This document shows positions 47,516 through 59,525 of a DNA stretch of 64,000 nucleotides, in pieces. A program made the position numbers and the translations under genes. Position 1 is the first letter of the stretch. Every line of letters begins with the position of its first letter. The DNA comes from Nageia nagi (Eukaryota > Pinophyta): the NCBI GenBank assembly GCA_050084985.1, contig JBITNC010000001.1:132184001-132248000 (forward strand), written 5' to 3'. The notes below the pieces were generated by a model, which saw nothing but the letters and a program-made list of their open reading frames with translations, made no database searches and was not told the origin of the DNA.

Positions 47516-49350
47516 TTGTTACAAAACATCCATCCATCTATAGTGTATAGTTTATTGCAATTTTGATTGAATTTGTAAATACTTTAATGGTTGATGATTA
47601 GTATGAGTAATTTATTTTTTCCCCATTAGGTAATGTTTCCACTTTTTAATAGCTTGAACCAATGCATACATTTCCTTATCATAAGTAGGATAATTCAAAA
47701 TAGCCCCACTAAATTTTTCAAAATGATATCAAATTGGTTTATTTCATGGCAGAGTCACTTGCTTCAATCTCCACTTCAAATGGCTTCTACAAATTAGGAA
47801 GTGCTAGCATAGGTGTACTAATAATATTTTGCTTCAATGTATCAAAAGATATTTGTTGTTGTTTTCTCCATTGGAAAACTTGCCTCTTTTCAGTTACATC
47901 ATGTAAAGGTGAAGCAATATGAGAAAAACCAATAGTAAACTTTCTCAAATATTAGACAACACCTAAGAAACTCCTTACTTTAGTTACATTAGATGGCTTT
48001 GGTCAATCTATTATAGCACTTACTTCACTAGGATATATCTTAATATATCCATGACCAATAACATGGCCCAAATACACCAAAGACTCTTTTCCAAACTTAC
48101 ATTTTGAATGTTTCAACAACAAATTTTTCCTATGTAAAGCTTGAAATACTTATCTAAAATGTACAATATGTTCTTCCCAAGTATAACTAAAAATAAGAAT
48201 ATCATCCAAGTATACAACAATAAAAGAATCAATAAATGGATGAAGCACATCATTCATTACCCTCATAAAAGTGGTTGGTGCATTACAAAAACTAAATGAA
48301 AAAAGAAGCCACTCAAATAGATTTTATTTTGTATTGAAAGCAATCTTCCAAATGCCCTCCTCCTTTACTTGAACTTAGTGATATCCATTTCTCAAGTCTA
48401 GTTTAGTGAAGAATCTTTCCCCTTGCAACTAATCCAAAAGATCATCTATTCAATGAAAAGGATAATGATTTTTTATGATGATTTTGTTGAATTCTCTATA
48501 GTCAATACACATTCTCCAAGTTTGATCCTTCTTAGGAACCAAAAAAATAGGTGATCTACATGGAGATGTACTTGGTATAATCACACTTTGATCAACCAAC
48601 TCCTAAATCTACCTCTTTATCTCCTCTTGGTCCAAAATTGATTGTTGATACAAAGCTATGTTGGGTAATGAAGCATCAAGTAATAACTAAATATCATGTT
48701 GTACATCTTGCATAGGAGGAAATCCCTATGGCTCTACAAATAAGTTAGTAAACTCTCAAACCAAATTTTGCATTTGTTCCTCTCTATTGCACATCACTAA
48801 TGGCCTACAGTCAGTATTACACATTGTTGATAACATGAGATTCACCTCTCTCGAGGCCCCCATTTTCACCATGATCAGAATAAACTTTTTAGAAGTATTC
48901 ACAAGATGTTTTACCTAACTTTAAGTGACAAAGGGTAGCTTTTTCCTACCTTTATGTGCACTAGCTAGAAACATCTTTCCATCTTTCACCAATCATAATT
49001 TGTTCAATCTTCTATAATAGATACCATCTCTATCCCACATGTAAGGATTACCAATAATAACAACACAAATGTATAATAGAACAACATCAAACACAATATC
49101 ATTAATGTACTGTGATCAAATAAAAAAGTTTAACTTACATTATTTAGTGACTTGCAAACTAGCATTATGATGCACCCATCTTAAAGAATATGGATTTAGA
49201 TTGTTGAAAATTTTCAATCCCAAATTACATACCATAGTATCTAAAGTCAAATTTTCTTGAGAACCTAGATCAACAATGTAATCTACTTTGGTTTTCTTGA
49301 TTTGGATTTTTATGTGGAAAAATTGAATCCTTTGTTCTTCAATGTCATGA
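47516..49350 (-). pseudogene. Gypsy A2 RNase H, RT and protease relic
   Basis: The minus strand is colinear with A1. RNase H lies about 47520-48050. The RT active site YLDDI reads near 48200-48216. The RT start (CIDYREFNKI-type, near 48490) and the purine/charged linker follow. The protease region is near 49270-49150, with VDYIVDLGSQEN-type residues readable around 49260-49290. No long frame survives, so most blocks are shifted. Confidence 0.75.
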
Positions 49351-50400
49351 GGTTCTTGAACCTTTTGAATGGATGAATAATTTATTTTCTCATCAACATC
49401 TGAAAATCCTTAAATATCTTCAATCTAAGACCCATAGCATTAGTTTTCTCCTTATTCTTATGCTTATATGGATGTAATTTTGGATGTAATTTCTAACATT
49501 TATGATAAATATAACCATCTTTATCATAATGACTATAATATATACTATCATCTTCTTTGTTTTAAATATTGGTGGTTTTAGTTTCTTACTTATCTTTGCC
49601 TTTATCTTGAGATTACATTTCTCTTTTGGTCCCCTTGAATTAGAAGCCTTCATAGATTCATCATATCATCTCTTTGCTTTACCATCCTCCTCTAAGTATT
49701 GCACTTGCACACATACTTGATTAAGATTAGTAGGATTAAACAACATGATAGTCTTTTATAAATGATTATATAAACCTCTAATTCAAGTCATTAAAGTTTG
49801 AGGATCTTTTAGTGAAACCCCAAGAAAAGTAACTTGTTTCCTAAATTTTATAGTGTATTCTTGAACCTTTTTCCCTCTTTGTTGTCTAAAGAATTGCTAT
49901 TTTATCAATTGTTTATTATAATGTCCTAATGGATAAAATTGATCTCTTAAAAACTCCTTAAATTCATTACAAGAATATATTTTTGATAATTTTAATGATT
50001 AAGATTTTCTTCATGGATTTCCCACCAAACTAAACCATGTCCACTTATATTTAATCTAGAAAAAGAGATTTTATCAACATCATTTACAACACAATGAATT
50101 TGAAAATAAACCTCCAATTATTTCAACTAATTGTTTACCTTTTTTGCATCAATATCTCCTCCAAAAGTAGGAATGTCCACTTTGGCCTCCACCTTGAATG
50201 AAACTTGATTTGATGAAGATTATTAATCAAGTATTCCAACTATATCATGATATCTCTAATTGACATTTATATTTGCTCAAGTACTGAAGAACTCAGCCAA
50301 ATGAGCTAAATGATTCTCCATTACTAAAAATATCTTTTCAAAATTAGCATCTAACATGGTACAAACAATAGACTAATGCTCCTCTGCATTATCCATATAT
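49351..50400 (-). pseudogene. Gypsy A2 gag relic
   Basis: Colinear with A1 gag. The frame 49653-49420 covers the basic stretch and zinc-knuckle region (SKKLKPPIFKTKKMIVYIIV, shifted). The capsid block lies at about 50230-49900. The start is close to 50400, where MDNAEE-type residues read in reverse. Stops and frameshifts throughout. Confidence 0.7.
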
Positions 50401-50540
50401 ATCACTTGACACCTTTGACCCATCTTAGGATCCTCTAGAATCAATTTTGGTCTTTGATATTTTCTCCTAAACATTAAAAATATACACCACTAGTTGTCTA
50501 AAATCCCTAAAATTTTGACCCTAAATTTCTTGCACACAAG

Positions 50541-50551
50541 ATCTGATACCA
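50541..50551 (-). other. Primer-binding site of gypsy A2, initiator tRNA-Met type
   Basis: On the minus strand TGGTATCAGAT follows the 5' LTR after two bases. It matches the first ten bases of the usual plant TGGTATCAGAGC site. Confidence 0.85.
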
Positions 50552-50553
50552 CA

Positions 50554-51736
50554 TGTTTCATAATCACTAGATGCTTATAGCATACTCAAATCCTCACTTA
50601 CAATTTTGAATGAAAATTTTTCACCATTATGAGATCAGACAATTACATATAAAATTCTAAATTACACAATGTAAATCCCAAACTAGTAATCTCAAACACA
50701 TAACAAGATCAACACAATGATTTACCCTTATTTATCCAATATGGGCTAATCTAGCATGTAATTGGAGCCTTCTCTTCTCATTGTCTATGGAAATTACAAT
50801 ATTACATAGATACAGAAATATCATCAATACAATGGCAATAAAATCCCTTACAATTATTGTAATCTCCTATAATAAGAAGGAAATAATTTAACTACAAAAC
50901 TCTAGAATGACTCCTAGCCTTCCTTCAAATCTTACAATCTTTTTTAAAAATTATAATGCATTATTGTGTAATATTTTTTTTTAATATAAAATTCACTTAA
51001 TGCCTTAAAGTATCTTTAGATACCTTAAAGCATTAAGGGAATAAATACTTAAAAACCTTTAACTTTACACTTGGGTAAAAGGGAGGTTAAGGAGTGGGTT
51101 TCATCTTGTAAATTGAGAGGTACCCCTCTCATTTTGTATTTGTAGAAGTATGAATATGCTAGTCTTGTAGAGTTATAAGAATGCTCTTGTAGGAGCTTTG
51201 TAGAATAATTCTTGATAATTTGTAGGAGAGTTCTCTTGTGAGAAGTAATAGAAGAGATGGTTCAAAGTGGATGTACTCCCAAGAGTTGGAGGAACCATTA
51301 TACATTGTGTGTTCTTATTTGTGTGAATGATTTGTTCTTAGTTATATTTTTTAGAGAAGCTACAAGATATCTTGGTTTATGGAATCTTTCAATTCCATCA
51401 ATCCCAAAATCTTAAAATTTCTAATACTCTCATTCATTGATAAATAAGAGAATGGCATGCCCCTTAAATAAGAGCCTCAAATTGCCTTCAAGATATCAGT
51501 TGAAGATACTAAACTTTTTATCTTCCTAACATGTTGATGTCCCTTCAACTTCCCCTGTTGAATCTTTAAGTTGCACCTTTTTAATGACCTAGTTACAATA
51601 TTACATGCCACTAGCAGCATGGTTCTGTATGTCAACTAACTCCAAATTTTAGTCTTCAATATTTCTCCAAGGATAAGTACCTTTGGAATGAGTACTACTC
51701 CTACAAAGAGAACCTAACATGATCCAATTTGGATCA
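50554..51736 (-). mobile_element. 5' LTR of gypsy A2, interrupted
   Basis: It matches 45136-45844 on both sides of an insertion (50940-51398). It starts TGATCCAAATTGGATCATG at 51736 on the minus strand and ends TGAAACA at 50554. Without the insert it is about 719 bp. Confidence 0.9.
50940..51398. mobile_element. 459-bp solo-LTR-like insertion in A2 5' LTR
   Basis: Absent from the sister LTR (45500). It is flanked by CAATC (50935-50939 and 51399-51403). The right end reads ATGGAATCTTTCAATTCCAT, like the end of plant copia LTRs, and AATAAATAC (51040) resembles a poly-A signal. The left end TTTTTTAAAA lacks TG, so the exact ends or class may differ by a few bases. A short palindrome GAGAGG/CCTCTC lies at 51115-51130. 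No genes. Confidence 0.7.
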
Positions 51737-51741
51737 TGTAG

Positions 51742-52259
51742 TTAGGTTATAATAGATATCATAGATAGCCAAAATATCTTTCTTTTCTTCCCTTTATAGC
51801 ATACCCATAAAACACTACTCTCATCTAAAAATTTATTAATTTGGGGAGTATATAGTGGTTTACAATAATCATAAGAGTTGCATAAAGTAGCCAAAAAAAT
51901 AGTAATATAAATATTTGTAAAATAAAAACCATGCAATGATACAACCCATGATCATCCAAAAATAAAAAGATAAATTTTTCCACTGACTATTGCATCATTG
52001 GAGCTAACTATGAGGATAATGGAAACTAGATGGAATATTCCAAATGATGTGGTAATTGACTCTTTGAGATAGCACCAAGTGATAGTAGCTCCTAAAAACT
52101 CTATCTGCTCTCAAACCAATCAATAGTTCTCTAGTAATAAATGCAACAACTTCTCTAGCTCTATATCTAAAATTTCACCATCTTCGAGTAATTGAGTCAT
52201 TACTACTTGTAATAATATAAGGGAGAAATCATTCAACTAAAGAGAGCTTAGCAACCCAA
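51742..52259 (+). other. 3' region of element P or its flank, no clear gene
   Basis: The plus strand has short coding-like pieces (SIGANYEDNGN near 52008) with many stops. I do not recognise a domain. Confidence 0.35.
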
Positions 52260-52690
52260 AAGCATGGTAGTCATTGTTGGTCCATCCTAGATTGAAAATG
52301 AAGTAGCATTAGAAAACCTTCACCTACAAAAAGAGAAGGAACTATACACTCTCCAATAGTAATGGGCTAAGGATACCAAAAGGCTTCACATTAGGAAGGA
52401 GATGGCTAAAACAATTCTCCAAGCAGAGATACAAGATAAAGAGAGGTTGAGCAACTAAAATAGGTAGCTCAAATAAGAAAATGACCAACTCAAAAAATAT
52501 TTGGAATAGGTTTTTACCATGAAAGATGACATAGATTGTCTAACCAAGGAGGTCAAAAAGGAAACATTTTCTCGAATAGAATTGGAACAACTCAAGCAGA
52601 TGAAAGAAAAAGAGTCTAAGAAGAATAAGAGGGAACTAGCTAAATTTGTTAAAGAGATACATGCTAATGTTTAGATTTAGAAGGAGAATG
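52260..52690 (+). pseudogene. Coiled-coil ORF relic, unknown family
   Basis: One plus-strand frame reads ENEVALENLHLQKEKELYTL, KRLHIRKEMAKTILQAEI, ENDQLKKYLE, FTMKDDIDCLTKEVKKE and IELEQLKQMKEKESKKNKRE. Heptad-like Leu/Ile spacing and high Lys/Glu content point to a long coiled coil of about 140 residues. Several stops interrupt it, most as TAA/TAG where Gln would fit a coiled coil. It could be the tail of an extra retroelement ORF near the end of P, or an unrelated gene fragment. No catalytic domain is visible. Confidence 0.5.
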
Positions 52691-53739
52691 TTGTAATGGG
52701 TAAGTGAAAGAAGTTGAGTTTCACTTTTGGCCAAAAAGTGGAAGTATTTTCCTTTATTTTTACATTTCATCACAATTGATCTCAAAATTTGAACCACTTA
52801 GAGTCTGAATCATGAAAAAGATCACTTGGGTAAAAATGTAGTACTCAAAGTCTAGTTTTCAAATATGTAATTTATTCTAAAACTTTGATTATAAAAATAA
52901 ATTTCTAATAGAGGTTTAAAAGTCACTCTTTAAAAAAATTAGTTTGAAGACTATACCCCCATCGTGTCCCTCACACATAATTGGACCTAAATTTTAATAT
53001 TTTGTTGAATCCTCTTGGAAAATGATACCTAATACACTATATATTATGGAGAATATTTTTTGTAATTTTTTTATTAATTTTTTATTGGCCCTGATTTTTA
53101 TTTCAAAAAGTGTTCATGTCCCTCAAGCATAATTTGACCTAAACCTATCACTTTTTTTTAAACTTGTAGAGAATTGTATACAGAATGTGGAGATATTTTT
53201 TTTCACAATTTCAAAAAAATAAAAAAGATATTAAACAATTATGAAACCCTACATTTTGAATTTTATGGACCCTCTTTCATTGCTAATTATATTAAAATTA
53301 CTAAATCTAATCCAATTGTAAAATAAAGAGCATATTTGAAATCTCCACTCTCTCATTTACGATCATTCAAAATTTTGTGAAATAACTCTTTGAAAAACCT
53401 CATCAAATACATTCTTGAAGTTGGAAAAGTCCATTTTCATTTTTACCTTGAAGTTGTAGGTTCAAAGCAAAGGGTTGGGTCATTGAACCTATTTTTGAGC
53501 CTAGAACCAAGGGAAAAAGGTAGTGAAAATTTGAATTTAAAAAATGGGTTCTTAGGGATCAAGATCCTGACCCATATATATTAAAATATTTATATAAAAA
53601 TATTTTATTTTGTGTTATGTCCATCAATCTTATAGGAACTTGTGCTACCTAATTCTATGATCTTCTCTTCTTTTTTACATTTTTTGTTCATTTTTTGCTA
53701 TTACAATCATTTCTAAGCAAGGTTAATTTAGAAAGGAGG
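52691..53739. other. AT-rich stretch with a diverged direct repeat, no gene
   Basis: Two blocks, CGTGTCCCTCACACATAATT (near 52963) and CATGTCCCTCAAGCATAATT (near 53109), are spaced about 147 bp and are followed by similar sequence. They could be an old tandem duplication. A 64-codon frame at 53390-53584 has no support. Confidence 0.4.
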
Positions 53740-56700
53740 TCATGGGATCAAAAAAATGTTGAGTAAGGAAATATTCAAGGAACTTTATACCTAAATAAGA
53801 ACAAGAATATAAAGAGATATGCACAACAAAAAAGAGAAAGAAGAGCATGTTTGAGGCAATTGAGGGATGTGGAAGTATCGAGTTCTCTAGAAACTAATCT
53901 GAAGGAGAATATTTAAGATAACATTAAGGACTAGAACATTTGAATAGAGAACATTGAGGAGGAGAACATTAAAGATGAATGTAGACGATGCACATTTGGA
54001 AGAGGATATTATGATTGTAGAAGCCTCATATCTAGCTATCCATATGAATCCACTAGGTATGTCTACCAATCCACCTTTTGAAATGAATCCATCAAGTATG
54101 TCTTTAGATCCATCTTTAAAAGATAGTGATAAATGTTTTTTTGAAAATTGAAGGTACTATCTTACATAATTTTTTCAAAGATAAGCTTTTATCTTAGAGA
54201 AATATATGAACAATTGCAAGTAATATACATGAGGAATATTTCAAAGATAAATATTTAGGAGTTCAATGTCAACTCATGTTGCAATTAATGAGAATATAAA
54301 AAATGAGAAAGGTAATGAAAATATTAGGAGTTAATGTGAAATAAAATAAGAAATATGAAACCCTTAAATAAGTTTTGTCTACTATTGGTAGTGCCATTAG
54401 TTCTATTGGAAAAAAGAGTAGATCTAAAGATAAGAATGTGACACAACGAGCTATAACAACTACTTTAGTAAGTCAAACAACATCAAAAAAAAGAAAGGTT
54501 AGTAAATTATTCTATATGAGTTATAAAACTATGCAAAGGGTTGTAAAGAGAATACAAAGTATTGAAAATTATCCAATCAACCAATGTTGGAGTTATAATG
54601 GTAGAATCCCAAGGTTTGACATGAGATTGACTAGCAAGATCAAGGCTATAATTGAAAAATTTTGGCATGAAAAAACAAAGGTATCACCACATTATAGATA
54701 TGTTTTAAAATTAAAACCTATGTCAAAATATCATGAATCTCATCCAAAACACCTACTACATATAACTCAAATAGAATTGTATCAACAATTTGTATAAAAG
54801 GGAGTGTTACAAGCACTTACTATTGAGAAAAGCCAAAGATCATTTGATAAATACAAACCTTGGTATATCAAAATTAACAAGGAAAGAGTAACATGTTATT
54901 GCAAAACTCATGTACAATTTTGATATTATTATGATGCTTTTTGAAACATACATGGGAAGTTGCATACTAATGATTTGAAGCAAGAATGTAGTATTCATAT
55001 ATCACATGAAACCATCAAGGAGTTTATAGTAAGTTTTCTTTATCCACCTCCTCATGAGCACTCATTTTATTCAAATGCATGTATTACAGGACAATGTGAT
55101 ATATGTTAGAACTTATTATTACTAGGATATTGTATGCATAAATTTGAACAATAAGATGTGGATTTTAGAATATTCAAATATGTTGAGTATCATTTGAAAG
55201 ATGGAAAAATTTGAAAGCATGTTGATTTGATCATTGAAAGCATAAAAGTGTATACATTCATGGATGATTTTAAGATAAAGTATATACCAAAATATGTGAA
55301 ACACTCCCAAAATGCTAGATGGCTTGATAGTTAATTTTGTTAATGTAGAAACACATTTCCAGTTGGAACTATATTATTAGTTGTTAACTTTGTCAAACAT
55401 TACACTCTTAAACTACAATAAGAAATTCAATCTTAATATTATAATTCAATTCATGTTCCATTTTCATCCATATTGTATATATAAAAGTAGATGATAGTAC
55501 TAAAGATAACATAAAATTTTTGAAGGAGTGCCATTTCTATGTAAGTGATAATTGATTACACTCATCAGAGTCTTTCCAATATCATTTTAAGGTATTTTAT
55601 AATAATTTGGATGAAATAGAAATTCATATGGTAAAATATTTCATATGGTTAGATAATTATACAATACAATTTAAAAATTCACAAATGTTTTATTGGCTAT
55701 TTAGGGTTCATAAAGAAAAAATATCAAACATATATGGAGTTTTATTGAAGCAAGACATGGTAAAGGAGAACACAATGGAGCATGTGCATGTGTAAAAAGA
55801 GCTCTTGCTATAGAGCAACTAAAATTTGGTGATGTAAGTAAATTGAAAGATTCTTGTGATATTATGGAATGGTTTAGTACAACATTATCTATAGGATCAA
55901 GTGAGAATTCTATAATTCAATGATACTTTTGGTTAGTCGAAGAAGATAATATTGCAAATTTTCTTGATTGTGATATAATCAATGGATCAGCAAAGTGGCA
56001 TTCATTTAGGATTTCAAAAGTAAGCACTTGGACTATATAGATAAGTATGCTTGCATGTTTTTATGATACTTATATTGTAGGTGATTCAAATCATGTGAAA
56101 ATATAGAATGGATTGAGGAATAGAGACAAATATCTTTAACACCTTCAAAAGCCCATGATGATCAACAAGAAATAATAATTGAAGATGAACTATTTGTATC
56201 AAAAGACTATGATCCTATTTTATACTTTGTACAAGATGGTAATTTTTAATTTCAATTTATTTATATTCTTGAAAATGTACATTTTAATATATATTATATT
56301 AGTTTTATACATTGAACACTTTAAATTGATATAAATTTTGTTACAGGACATGTATATCATTGTTGCACCTAAAGAGAATGAATAGGAAATAGGGTATTAG
56401 CTAGCTCAATGTGTTGAGAAAAAAATATAAGTTAACTCAACCTTGATGTGATGATAATGGATTTATTTATCCAAGAGGTTTGTATATGTATCTTTCTCAA
56501 GTGAGCTTATTATCTAGTCTCCAGATATTTCTTTAGACTATTTTTCATCTTTTCCAAATTTTGATAATGATGGATAAATCAAAGTTATATCCAACAAGTT
56601 TTGTGGTGGTTGTTGGCACATGGATACAAAAATATCTTACTAGGCAAGTAACTAGTTTACATGCATTTGAAGATTATGAAATAACTATGAAGATTCATTT

Positions 56701-56840
56701 GATATTGGTAACAAATATCAAACTATTCAGATATAAAGGGAAGCTTATTAATAGAGTGTTGTGGACCCCTTTTGTCATATGATCATGAGATGATAATAGA
56801 TGCATTGTAAAAAAGAGAGGATGAAAATAGTATAATGGAT
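53740..56840 (+). pseudogene. Decayed transposase-like gene (QFKN / HGKG family) with one likely intron
   Basis: The plus strand carries a colinear, broken protein. The N-terminal part is basic (KEIFKELY, KKRKKSMFEAI, about 53760-53860). 54375-54797 reads KKRKVSKLFYMSYKTMQRVV, then IPRFDMRLTSKIKAIIEKFW and KHLLHITQIELYQQF. YKPWYIKINKERVTCYCKTH follows, with a Cys/His-rich look. Later come FMDDFKIKYIPKYVKHSQNA (acidic block), DNYTIQFKNSQMFYWLFRVH, and, after a frameshift, FIEARHGKGEHNGACACVKR near 55750-55800. The spacing resembles an RNase-H-like DDE enzyme family seen in plant and animal genomes with DG...QFK and HGKG..DG motifs. The C-terminal part (SHAFEDYE-type, IKLFRYKGKLINRVLW) ends near 56840. 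Family name not known to me. Confidence 0.6.
56239..56346 (+). other. Likely intron in the transposase-like pseudogene
   Basis: The frame YDPILYFVQDG runs into GTAATTTTT at 56239. It resumes after TTGTTACAG (ends 56346) as DMYIIVAPKENE in the same protein order. The 108-bp AT-rich segment has GT...AG ends and a pyrimidine-rich 3' end. Confidence 0.6.
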
Positions 56841-57130
56841 TGAAACATAAATATAATATTAAATTATGAATTATTTTAATTTTCTACATTAAATGCAATT
56901 ATGTTATATATATTTCACTCACATTTCCCTGCATGTTTTGTTAATAGTTGTAAAGAGAAGACTCGCATAAATACATGACTATTTTTAATTATTAAATGAT
57001 GTCTCTCAGCACCACCTATCATTTTGGATTTGTACCTAGAATATCATGAATATGATATATTTATGACCTATATATATTGTATGATGATATTTCATTTAAG
57101 GCTATATTATAATGATATTTATATTTGAAT

Positions 57131-57153
57131 TATATATATATATATATATATAT
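57131..57153. repeat. (TA)n microsatellite
   Basis: About eleven TA units in a row. Confidence 0.95.
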
Positions 57154-57327
57154 TGATTTATGACATGTGGTTTAATTAGTTATTTGTGACATGAGAAAAT
57201 ACATATTTAAATATATAAATTCCTTTGAATTTCTTCCCTTCCCCTTCTCCCCTTAAACAATTTTAGAGTTAAAAAAATATAGAGCTAAAAAATGATTTTA
57301 GATAAAAACAATTTAGGGTCTTAGCAT

Positions 57328-57475
57328 AAACCTAAACCCTAAATCATAAATTTTAAATCGTAAACCCTAAATTGTTACACTAAACCCTTAAAACCTTAAA
57401 CCCTAAACCATATACCCTAAGTTACCCTAAACCCTAAAGGTCCTTAAAACCTTAAACCCTAGATCCCCTAACCAT
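57328..57475. repeat. Degenerate interstitial telomere-like repeats (CCCTAAA)n
   Basis: At least five exact CCCTAAA heptamers and several one-base variants (ACCCTTA, CCCTAAG, CCCTAGA) lie within 150 bp on the plus strand. CCCTAAA is the C-strand of the common plant telomere repeat. The array is short and broken by non-repeat bases. Confidence 0.8.
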
Positions 57476-57574
57476 AGCTATTTCTAAACCTAAATATTAA
57501 CCCTTAACCTCATCGTATATTTAACATCAAGACCTCCTCCCAATTGATCATCACTCAAACATAATCCTTACAAT

Positions 57575-58208
57575 TGTAAAAACCAAAAAATGAATTATTA
57601 TTTATTAAATAATTCATTTTATAGCATCAAGGGTATTTATTGTAAAAAGGGTCAAAATATACCCAAGGAAATGTAATCAATGTAATGGACCATTATATAA
57701 TGTAGAGGGTGTCAAATATCAAGAAAGACACCATAAATAATGTAATGTATAATGATCCCAAGACTCAAAGAGGATCAAGAAATTGATATAAAAGAACATC
57801 AAAGGAAATGCAAATGATATCATGCGAGGGCATCAGAAATACCAAGAGAGAGATACTAAACATGCAAGATCACACTATCCTACTAACAACAGTATTTTGT
57901 AACACCACCTTTGCATAGAACTATTAAACCCTTCATCTTGATTTTACATATTTCTTATTCCATTAATAGATATTTTTATCCCATGTAATTATGTCATGAT
58001 ATCTTAGGTGGTTGGTGGTGTGCATTTCATATAATGTACGATGGTGATTGATGAATGGTTGTTTTTATTTTATGTCCATGCAAATGTAATGAAGGTACAT
58101 TAATTATCATTATATTTTTTTATGCCATACTTCTCATATATACTTCAATTACATATTATATACAAATAGTGCATTAATTTATCATTTACACATTATTTTT
58201 AGTCTACA
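57575..58208 (+). mobile_element. Probable 5' LTR of gypsy element E
   Basis: Starts TGTAAAAACC and ends TCTACA at 58208, followed by TTTTGGTGAACC, which is placed like a primer-binding site. A TATA-like box GATATAAAAG lies near 57784. A perfect 13-bp stem (57587-57599 and 57608-57620, 8-base loop) lies near its start. No second LTR is seen, so the limits are inferred from these signals only. Confidence 0.5.
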
Positions 58209-58389
58209 TTTTGGTGAACCTAACTATTTCAATTCATCTTGCCCTTATTAGTGAGATCTTGTAAGAATTTTGTAGCAGATCAATGCTATCACTAGTATTC
58301 ACAAACCATTTTTAGGCTATTAGGGCATGAAAATGGAAAAATTGAATTAAAAGTTTACTAAATGATTAGAATAATTGTCAAAATATATA

Positions 58390-59480
58390 AATGCATTAAA
58401 AAAATTTGGTATCTCATCGATAATGCCAAATCCTATCATAGCTACAAGAATAGCTAATATTGAGAATAGTAGGAGACTCTAGCAATGTGAAGAAGACTAT
58501 GATGGTGTATTCACCTCATACTTGTTAGATGATATATGTAATTATCCCCTACCACCCAAGCATAAGGCTCCTAATTTTGATATTTTTAATGGAAACCAAG
58601 ACCCAAAATAATATCTTATCAACTTTCAGAGGAAGTGCTTATTGAAATTAGGGTTGGAGGAGAAGTTGATGGCTAAATTTTTTCCAAGGAGTGTAAAAGG
58701 TTACACTAGTCAATGGTTCTATAATTTTCCTAAAGGATCAATCAATTCATTCAAGTCATTGGTCAAAGCATTTATGGGTCAATATAAGCATAATATTAAA
58801 GAGCAAGGAACCATTACAGAGTTATGCACTATGCATCAAGGAAATAGTGAAACCCTAGAAAAATATATTCCATGATTTAAAAAGGAATAGTAGTCTATTC
58901 AAAGTAAATTAGATGAAAGTGAAATTTATGGTATATTTCAAGATTCCATCTTGCCAATTATTAACTTGTATGCTTCAAGTAACAAGAATGTTGGATTTGG
59001 GGTATTAGTACAAGAATTATTACAAAAAGAGAAAGTTTACTTGAGCTAGGTGAACTCAAGTACACATATACTCCTTATAATAAGGAGAATTGAAGGACAC
59101 ATATAAATAAAAAGAAACAATAGTACATATGGTTGATACACCTTCCTCTCCACCTAAATTGACAAGATTGGATACCTTAAGAGACATAAGATATACTTTT
59201 CCAACCAAGGTTTATTATGAGAGATATAATGAAAAGAGGTTTATTATAGCCATTGTAGAAAACAAAACAAGATGATAGTGTTTCTATGGGAAAATCTAAT
59301 GTTTATTGTACATATCATCAAAGAAAGGGTCATGCTACAAATTTTTGCAAAGCATTGGAGGCAACAATTTTGGATCTCATTACTCAAGGAAAGTATCAAA
59401 TTAATTATATGAATGTAGATTAGGGAATGATAGTGAATACAGTTTTAGTTGATAAAGAGGTTTATGATGGGTTAGGAAGA
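58390..59480 (+). pseudogene. Gypsy E gag relic
   Basis: The plus strand reads HKAPNFDIFNGNQDPK near 58560. The open frame 58642-58875 follows: KFFPRSVKGYTSQWFYNFPK, then FKSLVKAFMGQYKHNIKEQ and TELCTMHQGNSETLEKYIP. This is the retrotransposon gag core (W-F--L----I-SF--L---F---Y). A finger CTYHQRKGHATNFCKALE (C-x2-H-x4-H-x4-C; 59315-59370) follows, the Tat/Athila-type variant. The sequence stops resembling gag near 59500, just before LTR F. Confidence 0.8.
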
Positions 59481-59525
59481 GGGAATCCAATACACGCTTC
59501 TAATCCTATTACTATAGAATATGTA

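Larger units (their letters stand above)
45131..51741 (-). mobile_element. Ty3/gypsy element A2, minus strand
   Basis: LTRs at 50554-51736 (5') and 45136-45844 (3') bracket gag, RT, RNase H and integrase on the minus strand. The 5-bp target duplication TGTAG is clear (45131-45135 and 51737-51741). The family is the same as A0 and A1. The 5' LTR is longer because of a 459-bp insertion. The element sits in the 3' part of P, opposite to it. Confidence 0.9.
56841..57574. other. AT-rich stretch with microsatellite and telomere-like array
   Basis: No gene. It holds a TA microsatellite (57131-57153) and a degenerate CCCTAAA array (57328-57475). Confidence 0.6.

Noticed and set aside
53390-53584. 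64-codon plus-strand frame
   Set aside because: No family match, no neighbours supporting it, length expected by chance in this AT-rich stretch.
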